Source: Diacronema lutheri (lineage: Eukaryota; Haptophyta; Pavlovophyceae; Pavlovales; Pavlovaceae). From it: a stretch of DNA of 64,000 nt. Location: positions 868,001-932,000 of the forward strand of contig JAGTXO010000013.1 in assembly GCA_019448385.1 (NCBI GenBank), in the 5' to 3' direction. Position numbers and translations under genes: made by a program. The notes under the pieces were generated by a model, which saw only the letters and a program-made list of their open reading frames with translations, was not told the DNA's origin and ran no database searches. Positions 28,648 through 39,243 of this stretch are shown one piece after another. Each line of letters begins with the position of its first letter. Positions within the stretch are counted from its first letter, which is position 1.

Positions 28648-30057
28648 TCAGACGGCCATCGCCACGCCCGGTGACCGCGAGCTCGTGCCGCCCGCCGGCC
28701 GAACGTGGATGACGGGCACGACTGCGGGCGTGCGCGCCCCGACTGCGCGCGCCGCTGGCGGGCTCGCGGCGAAGAAGATGCTCGCGATGAAGAAGGCTGC
28801 GATGCACAGCGTGTCGCGCGCGATGCCGAGCGAGCGGTAGAGAAGCGCGCGCTCGCGCGTGAACGCCGGGCACGTCACGAGGCCGAAGCGGCACAGGTCC
28901 GCCTCCGCGCTCGTCGGCACGTCCCACTGGACGAGGCTGGCGGAGATGAGGCCGTTCGGCTCCGCGTTGGGCGCGCCCGTCGCCTCGTTCACGCCCAGCC
29001 GGTTGACGGCGTACTTGTAGTAGAGCGTGTGGTCGATCGGTGTTTGCAGCGTGCCGAGCAGCAGCGCCGCCACGTACAGCGCGAGTATCAGCCGCGTGCC
29101 GTCCGAGCCGCCCGTTGAGACGACGAGGCCGCGGCCGCCCGACGCGGCGACGACCGCCGTCGCCCCGGCCGATGCGGACGCGCTCGGCGTGTACATGACG
29201 TGCGCGTCGAGGACGGCGACGAGCGAGATGGTGATGAGCGCCTGGAAGATGGACTGCGCGCTCAGCGCGAGCGGCGCGTACACGACGAACGGCGTCGGCA
29301 GCGCGAATGACGAGACCGGCGCGATTAAAAACAGGTGGAGGAGGGAGATGCCTGCGAGGAGCCCGCGCGCGATCGTGAGGACGGCGACGACGAAGCGCGA
29401 CGTGAGGCGGAAGAGCGGATCGCCGGCGAGCTGCCGCGACGTGAGCAACGTGTCCTCGCCGCCGTCCGGCGGTGGCGGTGCGTCCAAGGCGCGCACGAAG
29501 CCGCCGTGCACCGGGTCCTCCGCGTAGCGGGATGTGGTCGGGCCCGCTGCACCTGCCTGCGCGCCAGCAAGCCCGAGGGTGGCGGCGGGTAGCGCGGATT
29601 CGGACGACACACCGCCTTCGCCCTCACGCAACACGTCCTCCGCGTCGATGAGCAGCGCGTTCTCCCCGAGCAGCGGCTGCCGGTCGCCGCGCGACCAGAG
29701 CGGCAGCGCGCCGGGCGGCTGCGCGCCGGGCGCGAGGTCGGAAGCGGCGCTGGCGGGCTGCACGCCGGACAAATCGAGCTGGCGTCGCCGCCGCCGGCTC
29801 GCCCCGCCGTGCACGCCCCCCATTCCGCCGAACTCGGCTTGGGAGGGCGACTCGGGCTGCTGCGCTCCGCGCTCACCCTCATACGCGCCCGCCGGCCAAC
29901 CGCCGCCGTCGTCGGCCGCGTCCGAGGCCGGGCGCCCGCGGCGTCGGCGGGGCTCCGCGCTGCCCGACTGTGCGTCGCGCGGCGCATCCTCTTCCGCCCT
30001 CGGAGGCGTCGCGCTCCCCTCCGCCTCTCCTCTCCGGCGCGCTCTCCTGTCGGCCAT
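28648..30057 (-). CDS. TMEM237: TMEM237-like ciliary transition-zone protein
   Basis: Single exon, 469 aa. The first 230 residues are charged and disordered (Arg, Gly, Ser rich), as in TMEM237. Four membrane segments follow: LTIARGLLAGISLLHLFLI (compare human HGFLAGFALWHV), YAPLALSAQSIFQALITISL then VAVLDAHV (human YHPLAYPFQSLLYLLLAISTVSAFD), LILALYVAALLLGTLQTPID (human LYFAALVLSLSQQ), and a last helix near IARDTLCIAAFFIASIFFAA. TMEM237 (JBTS14) is a tetraspan protein of the ciliary transition zone. A variable loop with Ala/Ser repeats separates helices 2 and 3. It shares a roughly 100-bp promoter with WDR18 and lies 2.1 kb from LZTFL1 (across the intervening sulfotransferase gene). The call is from motif alignment by memory. 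Confidence 0.72.
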   Translation of the reverse strand: MADRRARRRGEAEGSATPPRAEEDAPRDAQSGSAEPRRRRGRPASDAADDGGGWPAGAYEGERGAQQPESPSQAEFGGMGGVHGGASRRRRRQLDLSGVQPASAASDLAPGAQPPGALPLWSRGDRQPLLGENALLIDAEDVLREGEGGVSSESALPAATLGLAGAQAGAAGPTTSRYAEDPVHGGFVRALDAPPPPDGGEDTLLTSRQLAGDPLFRLTSRFVVAVLTIARGLLAGISLLHLFLIAPVSSFALPTPFVVYAPLALSAQSIFQALITISLVAVLDAHVMYTPSASASAGATAVVAASGGRGLVVSTGGSDGTRLILALYVAALLLGTLQTPIDHTLYYKYAVNRLGVNEATGAPNAEPNGLISASLVQWDVPTSAEADLCRFGLVTCPAFTRERALLYRSLGIARDTLCIAAFFIASIFFAASPPAARAVGARTPAVVPVIHVRPAGGTSSRSPGVAMAV

Positions 30058-30157
30058 CCAAACCTTTTTGAGGGCTTCAACCGCCGCAATCCGCCCATTT
30101 TCACATTAATTTTTTGGATTGCCGTTCTGCTTGCTCTGTTGCCGCCGCGTGGACAGC

Positions 30158-31669
30158 ATGGCGGCGCTCGAGGGGCGCGCGCTGCTGACCACGTGCCCGT
30201 CGCAGCGCGAGGTGCACGTGTGGGACACCCGCGGCGGCTTGATCGCGCGCACGTACAAGGATTGCGCGACCGGCGCGCGCGGCCTCGCGGTCGTCGATGG
30301 CGCCCACTTCGTCGCCGCGCAGGCGGGCAAGCCGCAGCTGCACGTGTACGCGTGGGCGCGCGAGCAGCCCGTCTTCCGCTGCCAGACGCCCGAGGAGCTG
30401 CGCGCGCTCGTGTGCACGTCGGACGGCGCGTACTGTATCGGCGGCGGTGTCTCTGGCCGCGTGTACCTCTGGGCGACCCGCTCCGGCGCGCTGCTGCTCG
30501 CATGGGACGCGCATTTCAAATCGGTCACCGCCCTCGCGCTCACCGCCGACGACGGGCTGCTCGTCGCAGGCGGCGCGGACGCGCTCGTGACGGTGTGGTC
30601 GTTTGCCGATGTGCTTGCCTGCGCCGAGGCCGCCGCCGCCAACGCCTCGCGCGCGCGCGTGCCGAGCCCGGTGTGGACATGGTCCGCGCACTCGCTTGGC
30701 GTGACCGCCGTCACGGTCGGAGCCGCGTGCCCCTGCTCGCTCGTAGTCTCGGCGTCGCTCGACCAGACAGTGCACGTGCGCGAGCTGGCACGAGGCGAGC
30801 TACTCCATGTCCTCCGCGCGCCCTCCGCCGCCCACTCTGTCGCGCTCTCGCCGTGCGAGCACGCGCTGTTCGTCGGCACGGCTGACGGCACCATTCACGA
30901 GGCGACGCTCGTCTTGCGCGCGACGCACGACATGGACGGCGGCGACGACCGTGGCGGAGGCGGCGGCAGCGGCCTTGGTCGGCATGGCGGTGGCGGCGGC
31001 GGCGCGAGTGGCTTTGGCGTGGCGCCCGCCGCGCCGCCCATCGCTGCCGCGAGCGGCGGGTGCTTTGGCAGCGCGCGCCCGTTCGCGACGCACGGCGCGA
31101 TCGTGCACGGCGTCGCCGTGCTCGGCGCGGGCGCTGTGCTCGCTACGTGCGGCGCGGACGGCACCGTCCGCGCGTGGGACGTCCGCTCGCGCCAGCAGCT
31201 CGGCCGCATGAGCGCGCCGCACGCGCACGGTCCATTCGAGGCCCTGCTCAGCGTCCGCTGGCCGCCCGCGGGCGCGACGGGCGTCGCGGCGGCAGCGTCG
31301 CTGCCCGTGCTGCCGTTCAAAAAGTACATGGACGTTGCAAGTGGCGTGTCGGCCGGCGCGAGCGACGTGGACCTGCGCGCCTTGCTCGGCTGCGTCCTCG
31401 CCCGGCCGGCCGTGCGCGGCGCGCAGGCGCTCGGCGATGTGCTCGCCGGCTCGGCCGGCGGTGGCAGTGCGGGCGGCGGCACGGCCGGCGCGCGCGAGTC
31501 CGCCGCCGACGACGGCGAGGAGGTGGAGGCGCTGCGCGAGGGCGTACGCCGGTGGCAGGCCGTGGCGAACGAGCTGTACCGCGTGGCCGTCGCGGACATC
31601 CTCGCGGAGGTGGGCGCGCAGCCTGCGCATGAGCCGCCCGCCGATCGTGGCGCCCGCGCGGCCGCCTGA
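30158..31669 (+). CDS. WDR18: WD40 protein WDR18/Ipi3
   Basis: Single exon, 503 aa from the ATG at 30158. WD repeats are readable: REVHVWDTRGG, GRVYLWATRSGALLLAWDAHFKSVTALALTADDGLLVAGGADALVTVWSFADVL, a further blade with WTWSAHSLGVTAVTVG, VVSASLDQTVHVRELARGELL, and TCGADGTVRAWDVRSRQQLG. The order, the AHFKSVT...GG.D..V.VWS core and SLDQTV blade match WDR18/Ipi3. This subunit of the Rix1/PELP1-TEX10 complex works in ITS2 processing and 60S assembly in the nucleolus. The C-terminal helix (EEVEALREGVRRWQAVANELYR) fits Ipi3, which dimerises through a C-terminal coiled coil. A Gly-rich insertion sits near residues 265-300. Confidence 0.8.
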   Translation: MAALEGRALLTTCPSQREVHVWDTRGGLIARTYKDCATGARGLAVVDGAHFVAAQAGKPQLHVYAWAREQPVFRCQTPEELRALVCTSDGAYCIGGGVSGRVYLWATRSGALLLAWDAHFKSVTALALTADDGLLVAGGADALVTVWSFADVLACAEAAAANASRARVPSPVWTWSAHSLGVTAVTVGAACPCSLVVSASLDQTVHVRELARGELLHVLRAPSAAHSVALSPCEHALFVGTADGTIHEATLVLRATHDMDGGDDRGGGGGSGLGRHGGGGGGASGFGVAPAAPPIAAASGGCFGSARPFATHGAIVHGVAVLGAGAVLATCGADGTVRAWDVRSRQQLGRMSAPHAHGPFEALLSVRWPPAGATGVAAAASLPVLPFKKYMDVASGVSAGASDVDLRALLGCVLARPAVRGAQALGDVLAGSAGGGSAGGGTAGARESAADDGEEVEALREGVRRWQAVANELYRVAVADILAEVGAQPAHEPPADRGARAAA

Positions 31670-31822
31670 ACGCCCGGGGCGGAGAGTCTCGTCTCTCGGA
31701 CGGCACCCACAGACCTACTGAGTAGTGAGTACTGACCCACAACGAGTCAGTGACCCACTAGCTCCCAGCCGGGTTTTGGGCTTTTGGCGCCAAGTCCACA
31801 CAAGTTCGCGAAGGTTTGCCCG

Positions 31823-34346
31823 ATGGCCACACGGCGCAAGCGCGGCGCAACGCCTCCGTCGGATGCCGTCGAAGCGGTCGAGGCTGAAAACGACGCGGCG
31901 CGTCGCGCGCCGAAGCGCATAGCGACCGATTTCGCGTCGCCCGCGCGCGCCGACGCGCAGACGCTGCGGCGGCGAGGCAGCGCCGCCAGCCGGGACGCGC
32001 CAGCCGGAGCCGCGGAGGCCGTGACGCCGGCGGGCAAGCTCGGCGGCAATGCTGGCGCGACGCGCGAGAGCGGCAGCGCGAGCACGCGGCGGACGCGCCG
32101 CGCGGACGCGAGCACGCCCTCTGCCGCCGCCGAGAGCGCAGACGTTGTGCGCGCGGGCGCGGGCGCCGGCGACTCTGCAGCGACCGACGCGCAGCTCGAC
32201 GCGCCACCGGCGCCCGGCTCCTCGGACGAGCCGGCGGCGGACGGGCTCACGGCGTACGAATGCGAGCGGCTCGCCAACCTCGAGCGCAACCGCACAATGC
32301 TCGAGTCGCTCGGCCTGCTGAGCGCGGCGGAGGCGGTGCGCGCGCAAAAGCGGCCGGCGCGCGCCGCGCCGTCCGCGCGCGGGCTCGCGCTGCCCAAGAA
32401 GAAGGAGGCGGCGCCGGCTGCGCCGGAGCGGCGGTCGCTGCGCGCGCAGGGCAAGACACCGGACGGCCAATTTGCCGCTGGCGTCCACGCCGAGGGCGCT
32501 GACGGCTCGGTCGTCGTCATGGTGGGTGGCGAGGCCATCCGCTATTCGGCTGCGGCAGCTGCCGCGGCCGCTCTCCGTGCCGAGGACGGCATTGCGCGAC
32601 GTGAGGCGTTGGAGCGCCAGGCGCGGCTTGACGCCGACCGGCCGTTTTTCTCCGTCAACTGCACGCCGCGCACCGACGCCGCCTTCGTTCGCCTTCTTGC
32701 CGCCGCGGCGCCGTGTGCGCCGGCAGCGGCCGGCGACGCGGCAGAGCGCGCCGCCGCGCCGCCGCTGGGCGCGCTTTGCGCCCTGGCGCTGCGCGAGGGG
32801 CACGTGGCCAAGCTGACGCCACGCGACATCGTGCACCTCGGCTTCCAGCCGCGCTCCGACTGCCTCCTCCTCTGCGCTGCCGACAAGGCCGGGCACGTTG
32901 CGCTCTGGGACGTACACGGCACGGCGGACGCGCACGCGGGCGCGGCCGACGGCGACGGCGCGGTCGCGGATGAGGGCACGGGCGGTGCCGATGGCGCCGA
33001 GGGCGGGGTCGCAGGCGTCGGCGCGCACGAGGCGGACAAGGGCGCGCCCGATGGCGTGCTGCTGCTTAAACCCCACGATCAGTATATCTCTGGGCTCAAG
33101 TGGAGCACGCACGTCCCTTCCCGCCTTTTCACCGCGAGCTACGATGGGACCGTGCGTTGCCTCGATCTGACGCGCGCGCCGTCGGCGAGGGACGGGGCGA
33201 GCGGCAGTGGTAGCGGCAGTGGCGGCGCAACCGGCGGCGGCTGTGCGACGGCGGCCTTTTCTCTCGTGTTGCACGCGCAAGACCACGAGATCTCCGCCTT
33301 CGAGACGGACGCGTCGGGTGTGACCGCCTTCTTCGCCGACAATCAGGGTGCGCTGCTCGAGGAGCTACGCGGCGCGCGGCACGCACGCGCGGCGCGCACC
33401 TGTGCGTGTGCGCGCATCGCCGCCCTCCGCCTCACGCGCGCCTGCGCCCGCGTCCTGGCGGCCCCGCGCCCTGGCGCCGGCAGGCGCGCTTGGCGTCATA
33501 GACGTGCGCACTCGAGCGATGGCCGCGGGCTGTGCGCCGCTCGCTTTGCACGACCGAAAGGCGCGCGCCTTCGTGGCTCACACTTCGTCCCGCCCGCTGC
33601 GCGCGATCCGCTCCCACACGCACGCCGCACGGCCCCCATCGCCATGCCCGCCTCGTGCGCTCTCCCGCCACGCGCATGCACCCAAACTGAACCCGCACGC
33701 GTATGCATTCAAACTGAACCCGCCACGCGCATGCACCCAAGCTGAACCCGCCACGCGCACACATCGTCCACCCAACCACTCGCAGGTGAACATGCTGTCA
33801 CTCGACACGGACGGCGTTCGCTTGGCCTCGTGCTCGACCGACTCGACCGTGTGCGTCTGGGACGTGCGCACGCTCGGCAAGGGCTGCAAGGCGGTGTACA
33901 CCCTCGAGCACTCGAAAAGCTGCCAGGCCGCTGCGTGGGCGCCCGACGGCACGGGCAGGTTGCTCACGACGTGCTACGACGACACGCTGCGCATTTGGGA
34001 GCGCCTCCACATTCAGGGCGACGGGGCCGGTGCAAGCACAGAGCGCGGCAAGCGCAGCGCGGGCACGCGCGAGGCCGCGCCGGCGCTCCAGATTCGTCAC
34101 AATTGCAACACCGGTCGTTGGATTGTGCCGTTTCGCGCAATCTGGGCGCCCGCAGCCGACGGCGTGATCGTCGGCTCGATGCAGCGGCAGATGCATTTGC
34201 TCGATGCGGGCACGGGCAAGCTCGTGAAGGCGTACGAGTCCGAGCTGATGACTGCGATCCCCGCGCGCAACGCCGCGCACCCGACGCTCGCCATACTCGC
34301 CGGCGGCACGGCGAGCGGGCGCGCGCACATCTTCCGCTGCGCCTGA
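31823..34346 (+). CDS. WDR76: WD40 protein WDR76/CMR1
   Basis: Exons 31823-33347, 33484-33560 and 33786-34346, 720 aa. The N-terminus is basic and disordered, then comes the family signature YECERLANLERNRTMLESLG and RRSLRAQGKTPDG, followed by the propeller: LTPRDIVHLGFQPRSDCLLLCAADKAGHVALWDV, YISGLKWSTHVPSRLFTASYDGTVRCLDL, LHDRK|VNMLSLDTDGVRLASCSTDSTVCVWDVR, WAPDGTGRLLTTCYDDTLRIWE and AGGTASGRAHIF. WDR76/CMR1 is a nuclear DNA-damage and replication-stress protein that binds chromatin. Intron 1 is GT-AG, phase 1. The second intron (33561-33785) has no GT at the position demanded by the alignment; AAAG|GC...GCAG|GTG is a likely GC-AG intron, and its 225 bp would keep frame if retained. Confidence 0.83.
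33668..33752 (+). repeat. About 29-bp tandem repeat in WDR76 intron 2
   Basis: Three imperfect copies of CCACGCGCATGCACCCAAAC and TGAACCCG. The repeat interrupts the conserved propeller blade, supporting its being intronic. Confidence 0.75.
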
Positions 34347-34542
34347 GGCATGCCTGCCTCGGGCGGGTGGGAGGCGTACGTGACGGCGAGCGGTCATGGT
34401 GGTGTCGCATCCGTGAGAGGGTCCTTCGCGCTCGGACAGGCGCGCGCCGCCCTCAGTCTCCTCAGTCCTCAGTCCGCAGTCTCGTCAGTCTCCCCAGTCC
34501 GCACTCGAAAAGCTCGCGCCGCATTTGAGAGCGCGCGCTGTC

Positions 34543-36036
34543 ATGGGAGTTGTGCGCGCGGCGTTGTTCGTCGGCGCGCTCGCGACCTCCGTCGGGGGCG
34601 CGCTGCCCGCGTCGACGGCGCCGACGGACGCGGCGGTGTATAACGCGGCGTGGACTTTCATCCTCTCCGCCGCCGCGCACGCCTCCGACGCCGAGACCGA
34701 CCCGGACAAGATGTGCCGCACAGCGCTTGCCGCGCTCATGAAGTGGCTGCCCGACGAGCGCGCGCGCGAGCGGATAAGCGCACTGGCGCACTCGCCGGTA
34801 GTGCACGAGCGGCTCAAGTTTATGCCGACGATGGACGACTGCGCGATCCTTCTTTGGTACGTGCACGCCGCCGACGGCGTCGCGCTCGGCAAGCCCGTCT
34901 TACCGCCCGGCCTTGCGCCGGCCGCCGCGTTCTCCGCCGACCCGACGGCGGAGGGGCAAGCGGCAGCGGCGGCCCTGTGGGCCTCGCCCGCGCGCGAGAA
35001 GGTGCTCGCGGCGATCGACCGCGACTGGCTCGGCCACGCTGCTCCGCACCCGCCCGTTGCGAGCGCGCGCCCGTCCGCTGACCTTTTCGTGATGTCGGCA
35101 TGCCCGTACGGGATCGCGTCCGAGAAGGTTCTCTTCAAGGAGGTGCTTCCGCAGCTGGGCGACACGATCGATGTGCGCGTGCGGCACATCACTTTCTCGC
35201 GCTTCGCCGGCGCAAACGGCACCGCCGTCCCCGCCGGCTACTGCGCGAGCCCGAAGCTTCTGTTGGGCAACAGCAAGCACTCCGCGCCGCTCGCCGCCGA
35301 CGTCGATGTGCCATGCTCGATGCACGGCTCGGAAGAGGCGAACGAGGACGCTCGGCAGATGGCGGTGTACGATTTGCATGGCGGCGACAAGCTGCGCCAG
35401 TACATCGTTGCCTTCAACGGCCAGGGCTGCGCGGTCGCGAAATACGCGGCGTGCTCTGCGAAGGCCGCCAAAGCCGCACAGCTCAATTTTGCGGACATCT
35501 CGCGCACCGCGGCCGAGCGGTTGAGCGAGTACGCGGCGCAGAGCAAGGCGGTGGCGGAGGAGGTGGGCTACCCCGCGATCCGCGGCACCGACCTGTCGTC
35601 GCCCACCCTCGTTGTGAACGGGCACGTCGCCGCGGCCGGCTCGCTCGACGGGCCGATGTACCTCGAGCGCATCTGCGCCTTCTATGAGCGCGACGCGATG
35701 CCCGACGCGTGCACCGGCGGCAATGGCGCGCGCAGCACGAGCGCACTCGGCGCGTCCGCGCAGCAGCCCGGCCGCCCGTCGTCCGCCGTGCCCGCCGGCG
35801 CGTCGTGCATCAAGGCTGACGCGCTGCCGGACCTTGTGCCCCTCCCGGCGGTGCTCGCCGGCGCGCGCGACGAGCGGGCCCCGCGCGGCGTGACGGTGCC
35901 AGCGACCGTCGCGGGTGTGCTCACGACGGGCGCGGCGCTCGTCGCCCTCCTCGGCGCATCCCTCCGCCGCCGCAGCGGCGCGCCCGCCGCGAACGCTGGG
36001 GGTGCCCGCGTGTCCGCGTCCGTTCCGCTCGTCTAG
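34543..36036 (+). CDS. Secreted thioredoxin-fold (GILT/DsbA-like) protein, copy 1
   Basis: Single exon, 497 aa. Signal peptide MGVVRAALFVGALATSVGGALP; helical region with MCRTALAALMKWLPDE and DDCAILLWYVHAADG; then a thioredoxin-like strand and active-site position LFVMSACPYGIASEKVLF (CPYG, one Cys). The block CSMHGSEEANEDARQMAVYD recalls the HGxxE motif of GILT and related thiol reductases. LSSPTLVVNGHVAAAGSLDG is the cis-Pro region. A C-terminal transmembrane segment (VAGVLTTGAALVALLGAS) precedes a basic end, so it is probably membrane tethered in the secretory pathway. The inverted paralogue is at 39244-40803. The lost second Cys of CxxC suggests a chaperone-like or monothiol role. Confidence 0.65.
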   Translation: MGVVRAALFVGALATSVGGALPASTAPTDAAVYNAAWTFILSAAAHASDAETDPDKMCRTALAALMKWLPDERARERISALAHSPVVHERLKFMPTMDDCAILLWYVHAADGVALGKPVLPPGLAPAAAFSADPTAEGQAAAAALWASPAREKVLAAIDRDWLGHAAPHPPVASARPSADLFVMSACPYGIASEKVLFKEVLPQLGDTIDVRVRHITFSRFAGANGTAVPAGYCASPKLLLGNSKHSAPLAADVDVPCSMHGSEEANEDARQMAVYDLHGGDKLRQYIVAFNGQGCAVAKYAACSAKAAKAAQLNFADISRTAAERLSEYAAQSKAVAEEVGYPAIRGTDLSSPTLVVNGHVAAAGSLDGPMYLERICAFYERDAMPDACTGGNGARSTSALGASAQQPGRPSSAVPAGASCIKADALPDLVPLPAVLAGARDERAPRGVTVPATVAGVLTTGAALVALLGASLRRRSGAPAANAGGARVSASVPLV

Positions 36037-36106
36037 ACGTTTTTCACTTTTGGGACCCTCTCACGACCCAAGGTCTCAACTGCGCGTGCGTATTGCGCGT
36101 CTATAA

Positions 36107-39033
36107 TCAGACGTGGTTGAAGTGCGGCGGCCGCAACTTGCGCCGCGGCGGCCGGCCGACAATCTTGATTACCGACGGCGTGATGACGGGGTTGTCGAGC
36201 AGCAGCCGCGGCGCGCTCTTCGCGCCGCTCAGGACGGCGCGCGAGTTTCGCGTCGAGCCGGCCGGCTTCGACGCCGGCGCGGGCAGCGTCGCGGCGGCGC
36301 GCGCGCCGTGGTGCCAAGCCGCGTCGAGCGCGGCGCGCGCGTCGGCGCTGAGCGGGCTCGCCTGGTTGAAGACGGCGAGCTCGCGGATCGTATCGGCCGA
36401 GTCGGCGTGCGCGCGCAGCCCATCGGCGAGCGCATACGCGCCGCTGTCGCCCAGCTGATTCTTGATCAAGGTGAGCACGGTGAGGCCTAGGCCGGGCTCG
36501 CGGCGCGCACCAAGCGCGCGCGCGAGGGCGCGCGCGCCAACGTCGCCGACGTGGCATGAGCCGAGGTCGAGCTCGCGAAGCGCAGAGCGCGCGTTGCGCG
36601 CGAGCGCGTCGCCGATCGCGACCGCGCCCGCATCGCCGATCGCGTTCTTCCGCAGGTTGAGCGTGCGCAGCGTGCGGTTGGCGGCGAGGCCGTGTGCGAG
36701 TGCGGTCGCACCGCCGTCGCCTACTCGCGTCGAGTTGAGGCTGAGGGTGGCGAGGGAGGCGTTGACCTCAAGCGCGCCGCCGAACGCGCTTGCGCCCACA
36801 TCGCCGATCGCCGAGCGCGGCAGCTTGAGCGTCTCGAGCGCCGAGTGCGTGCGCAGCGCGCGTGCGAGGGCGCTGGCCGCCGAGTCGGTGAAGGAGGTGT
36901 CTCGCAAGATGAGCACGCGCAGCGTCGCGTTGCGCGTGAGCGCTTCGGCGAGCGCGACGCCATGCGCGTCGACGAGCGCGCATGAGCGCATCGTCAGCCG
37001 CGTCAGCCCATTCTCGCCCGCGCCCGCGCGCGCCGTCAGCGCGTTAGCGCTCGTGCCGGTGGTCAGTATCGGCGGCAACGGCCCCCTGCCGCTGTTCGCC
37101 TCGGCATGGTCGCCGTGCAGGAGCGCGCACAGCCTGGGGATGAGCGCGCCGCCGTGCACGTGGTGCAAGCTGAGCTCCTCGAGCACCGGCGGCAGCGCGG
37201 CACCGAGCTGCGCGCAGCGCTCGGCCGTTGGCCGATCGACGCACGCGACGGCGAGACGACGGAGGCGCGCGCGCGCGAGGTTGGATAGGTAACGCTTGAG
37301 GAGCGGCTCGGCACTCAACTCGCGCGAGGCGAGAAGGCTGGGGAGCGTGGGCGCGCCGAGGCGCGCGCGCAGCGTCGCGTCGACCTCCGCCTCGCGCCCG
37401 TGGAGCAGCTTGCGAATCCACGCGAGGTCCTCCGCGCTCGTCGCGCCGGCGTGCCGCACGCTCAGCACGCGCGCGCGCGCGTGGTGTGTCATCGGGAAGC
37501 CGCGCTCGCGCCGCGCCTTTGCGGCGGTGGCGATGAGCGGGCCGAGGAGGCGCACGTCCGCCTGCAGGCCGTCGACGAGGCCGACGGCGAGGCGGAGCGG
37601 CTGCCATGTGAGCTGTTCGCCGCTGCTCGGCTTCGCCTTGAGCCACACGGCGGGCGATGCGTGCCCTGGCCGCTGCAGCGGCTGCGCTCGGCAAGCGCGG
37701 CGACGGCACGCGCGCACGGCGGGGCGGCGCGCGGGCGGCGCGCGGGCGATCAGGCGGAGGCGGACGCGGGGCGGACGCGGCGGTGAGCCGAGCAGCGCCG
37801 GGCCGCGCGGTGCGCGAACGGGCGTGCGCGGCTGCATGCGCACGCGCTCGTGCGTGCGCACCTGGTCTGGGTCGAGGGCCGTTGTAGTGTACACGTCGAT
37901 TTTGAAGTCGGGCGGTAATTCGGTCAGCGCCGTGTAGAGCTCAAAAACAACGCCTGCTCGCGCCGGGGAGGGCGGGCGGCGTGTGCGTGGCGAACGCAGC
38001 GTGCGCGAAGGATTTGTTGGCTCGGCGACGCACGCGCGCTCCAGGCCTCGCGGCGCGCGGCGTGGCACGACGCGGCGCGGCGCGGCGAGGCGCGCACGTG
38101 CGCGCGTGAGCGCGATCGCGTCGCGATCGAGCACGTTGACGAGCCCCTCTGAGAACTGCATCGCCTTGAAGCGTTGCGTGTCGCGCACGGACTCGCACGC
38201 TCGCTCTGCCTCGACCTCTTCGCGCGACTGGCGCGCGGCGAATGCAGACACCTGCATTGTGTGGCAGAGTGGGGACCAGAGCGCGCGGCGCGAGCGTCAA
38301 GGGTCAGTGGCGCAGCGGCATGGCGGTGCGGCCCGCGTGCGTTCCCACGCACCCAGTAAGTCGTGTCGTCCGAGGTGCCGTGGTCGTGCGCGTGCTGCTC
38401 GAGGCTGCTGAGCAGGTCGTGCATCGGCTCACCCCACCAATGCGAAACAAACCACATCGGCTTCTGTGCGCCGGAGCCGATCATCTCAACAAGCGAGCGG
38501 TTACCGCCTGGTGCCGCGCGCGCCGAGCGCGCGCGCGCGCGCGTAAGCGGACGGCGGCGTGTTTGCGCTGCTGCGCTCTCGCGCGCAGCTGGCCGGACGA
38601 GAAGCGCGCTCGCACGCGCGCACGCGCGCGCGCGCGCGCGCGCACCGGCCGTCGCCGGCTTGACAAAGTTCTCGACAATGTCGCGCAGCGTCACCGTCTG
38701 AATCGTGAGCGCACTGCCCGCGAGGCGCGGGTCGGTCGACGTCCACTTCTCCTCGCGGCAGGCGGCGTACGCGCACGCAAAGACGTGCTGCAGCTGGCGT
38801 AGCGTGATCGCTCGCTCGCTCGGGTTCGGGATGTCACACCCGCGCGAGCCGTTGCACAGGCGCGCGTACGGGCCCGGCGGGAACGGCTCCGTCTCCGGCA
38901 CGCCCGCGACCACCTCGTTGTGCACGAGCACCTCGAGGTACTGAGGCGACTTTGAGGCCGAGCGCGTCTTCGTCGTCGCCTCCCCATCCCCCTCGTCGCA
39001 ATTGGCGTCCTGCACGGACGCGCACGCACCCAT
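36107..39033 (-). CDS. Myristoylated SHWWGE-domain plus leucine-rich-repeat protein
   Basis: Five exons inferred: 39033-38646, 38507-38353, 38251-38098, 37953-37862 and 37672-36107; GT-AG with consistent phases; 784 aa. The N-terminus MGACASVQ has Gly2 and Cys4, a myristoylation/palmitoylation signal. The first domain reads KPMWFVSHWWGEP...TTYW|VSAFAARQ...FSEGLVNVLDRDAIALTRA|RVVFELYTAL, a TIR-like fold pattern common in algal and protist genomes but unnamed to me. The last exon holds at least seven ribonuclease-inhibitor-type leucine-rich repeats (for example LRTLNLRKNAIGDAGAVAIGDAL). The whole resembles a membrane-bound immune-receptor-like sensor without a NACHT ATPase. Intron 4 (37673-37861) is a multiple of three without stops, so retention is possible. 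Confidence 0.72.
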
Positions 39034-39243
39034 CACCGCGTGCCCGCTCGCGCGAAGGTGCCACTTGATGACAACCCTGATGGCGCCCGCTCGGTATCTC
39101 AGGCCCTCTCTGAGCGCATCTGCAGCCCCAGATTCGTCAAGTTCTTGGCGAAGCCGGAAGGGCCCTTCCGGCTTCTGCAGAAATGAGTAACAGAAATGAA
39201 CAGTTGTGAGGCGGCGGCAGCGGACGGGAGGGCGCTCACGGCC
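39034..39243. other. Intergenic gap with a 26-bp perfect palindrome
   Basis: GAAGCCGGAAGGG joined to its exact inverted copy lies at 39150-39175. It sits upstream of the LRR gene and just beyond the stop of the next minus-strand gene. No gene seen. Confidence 0.7.
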
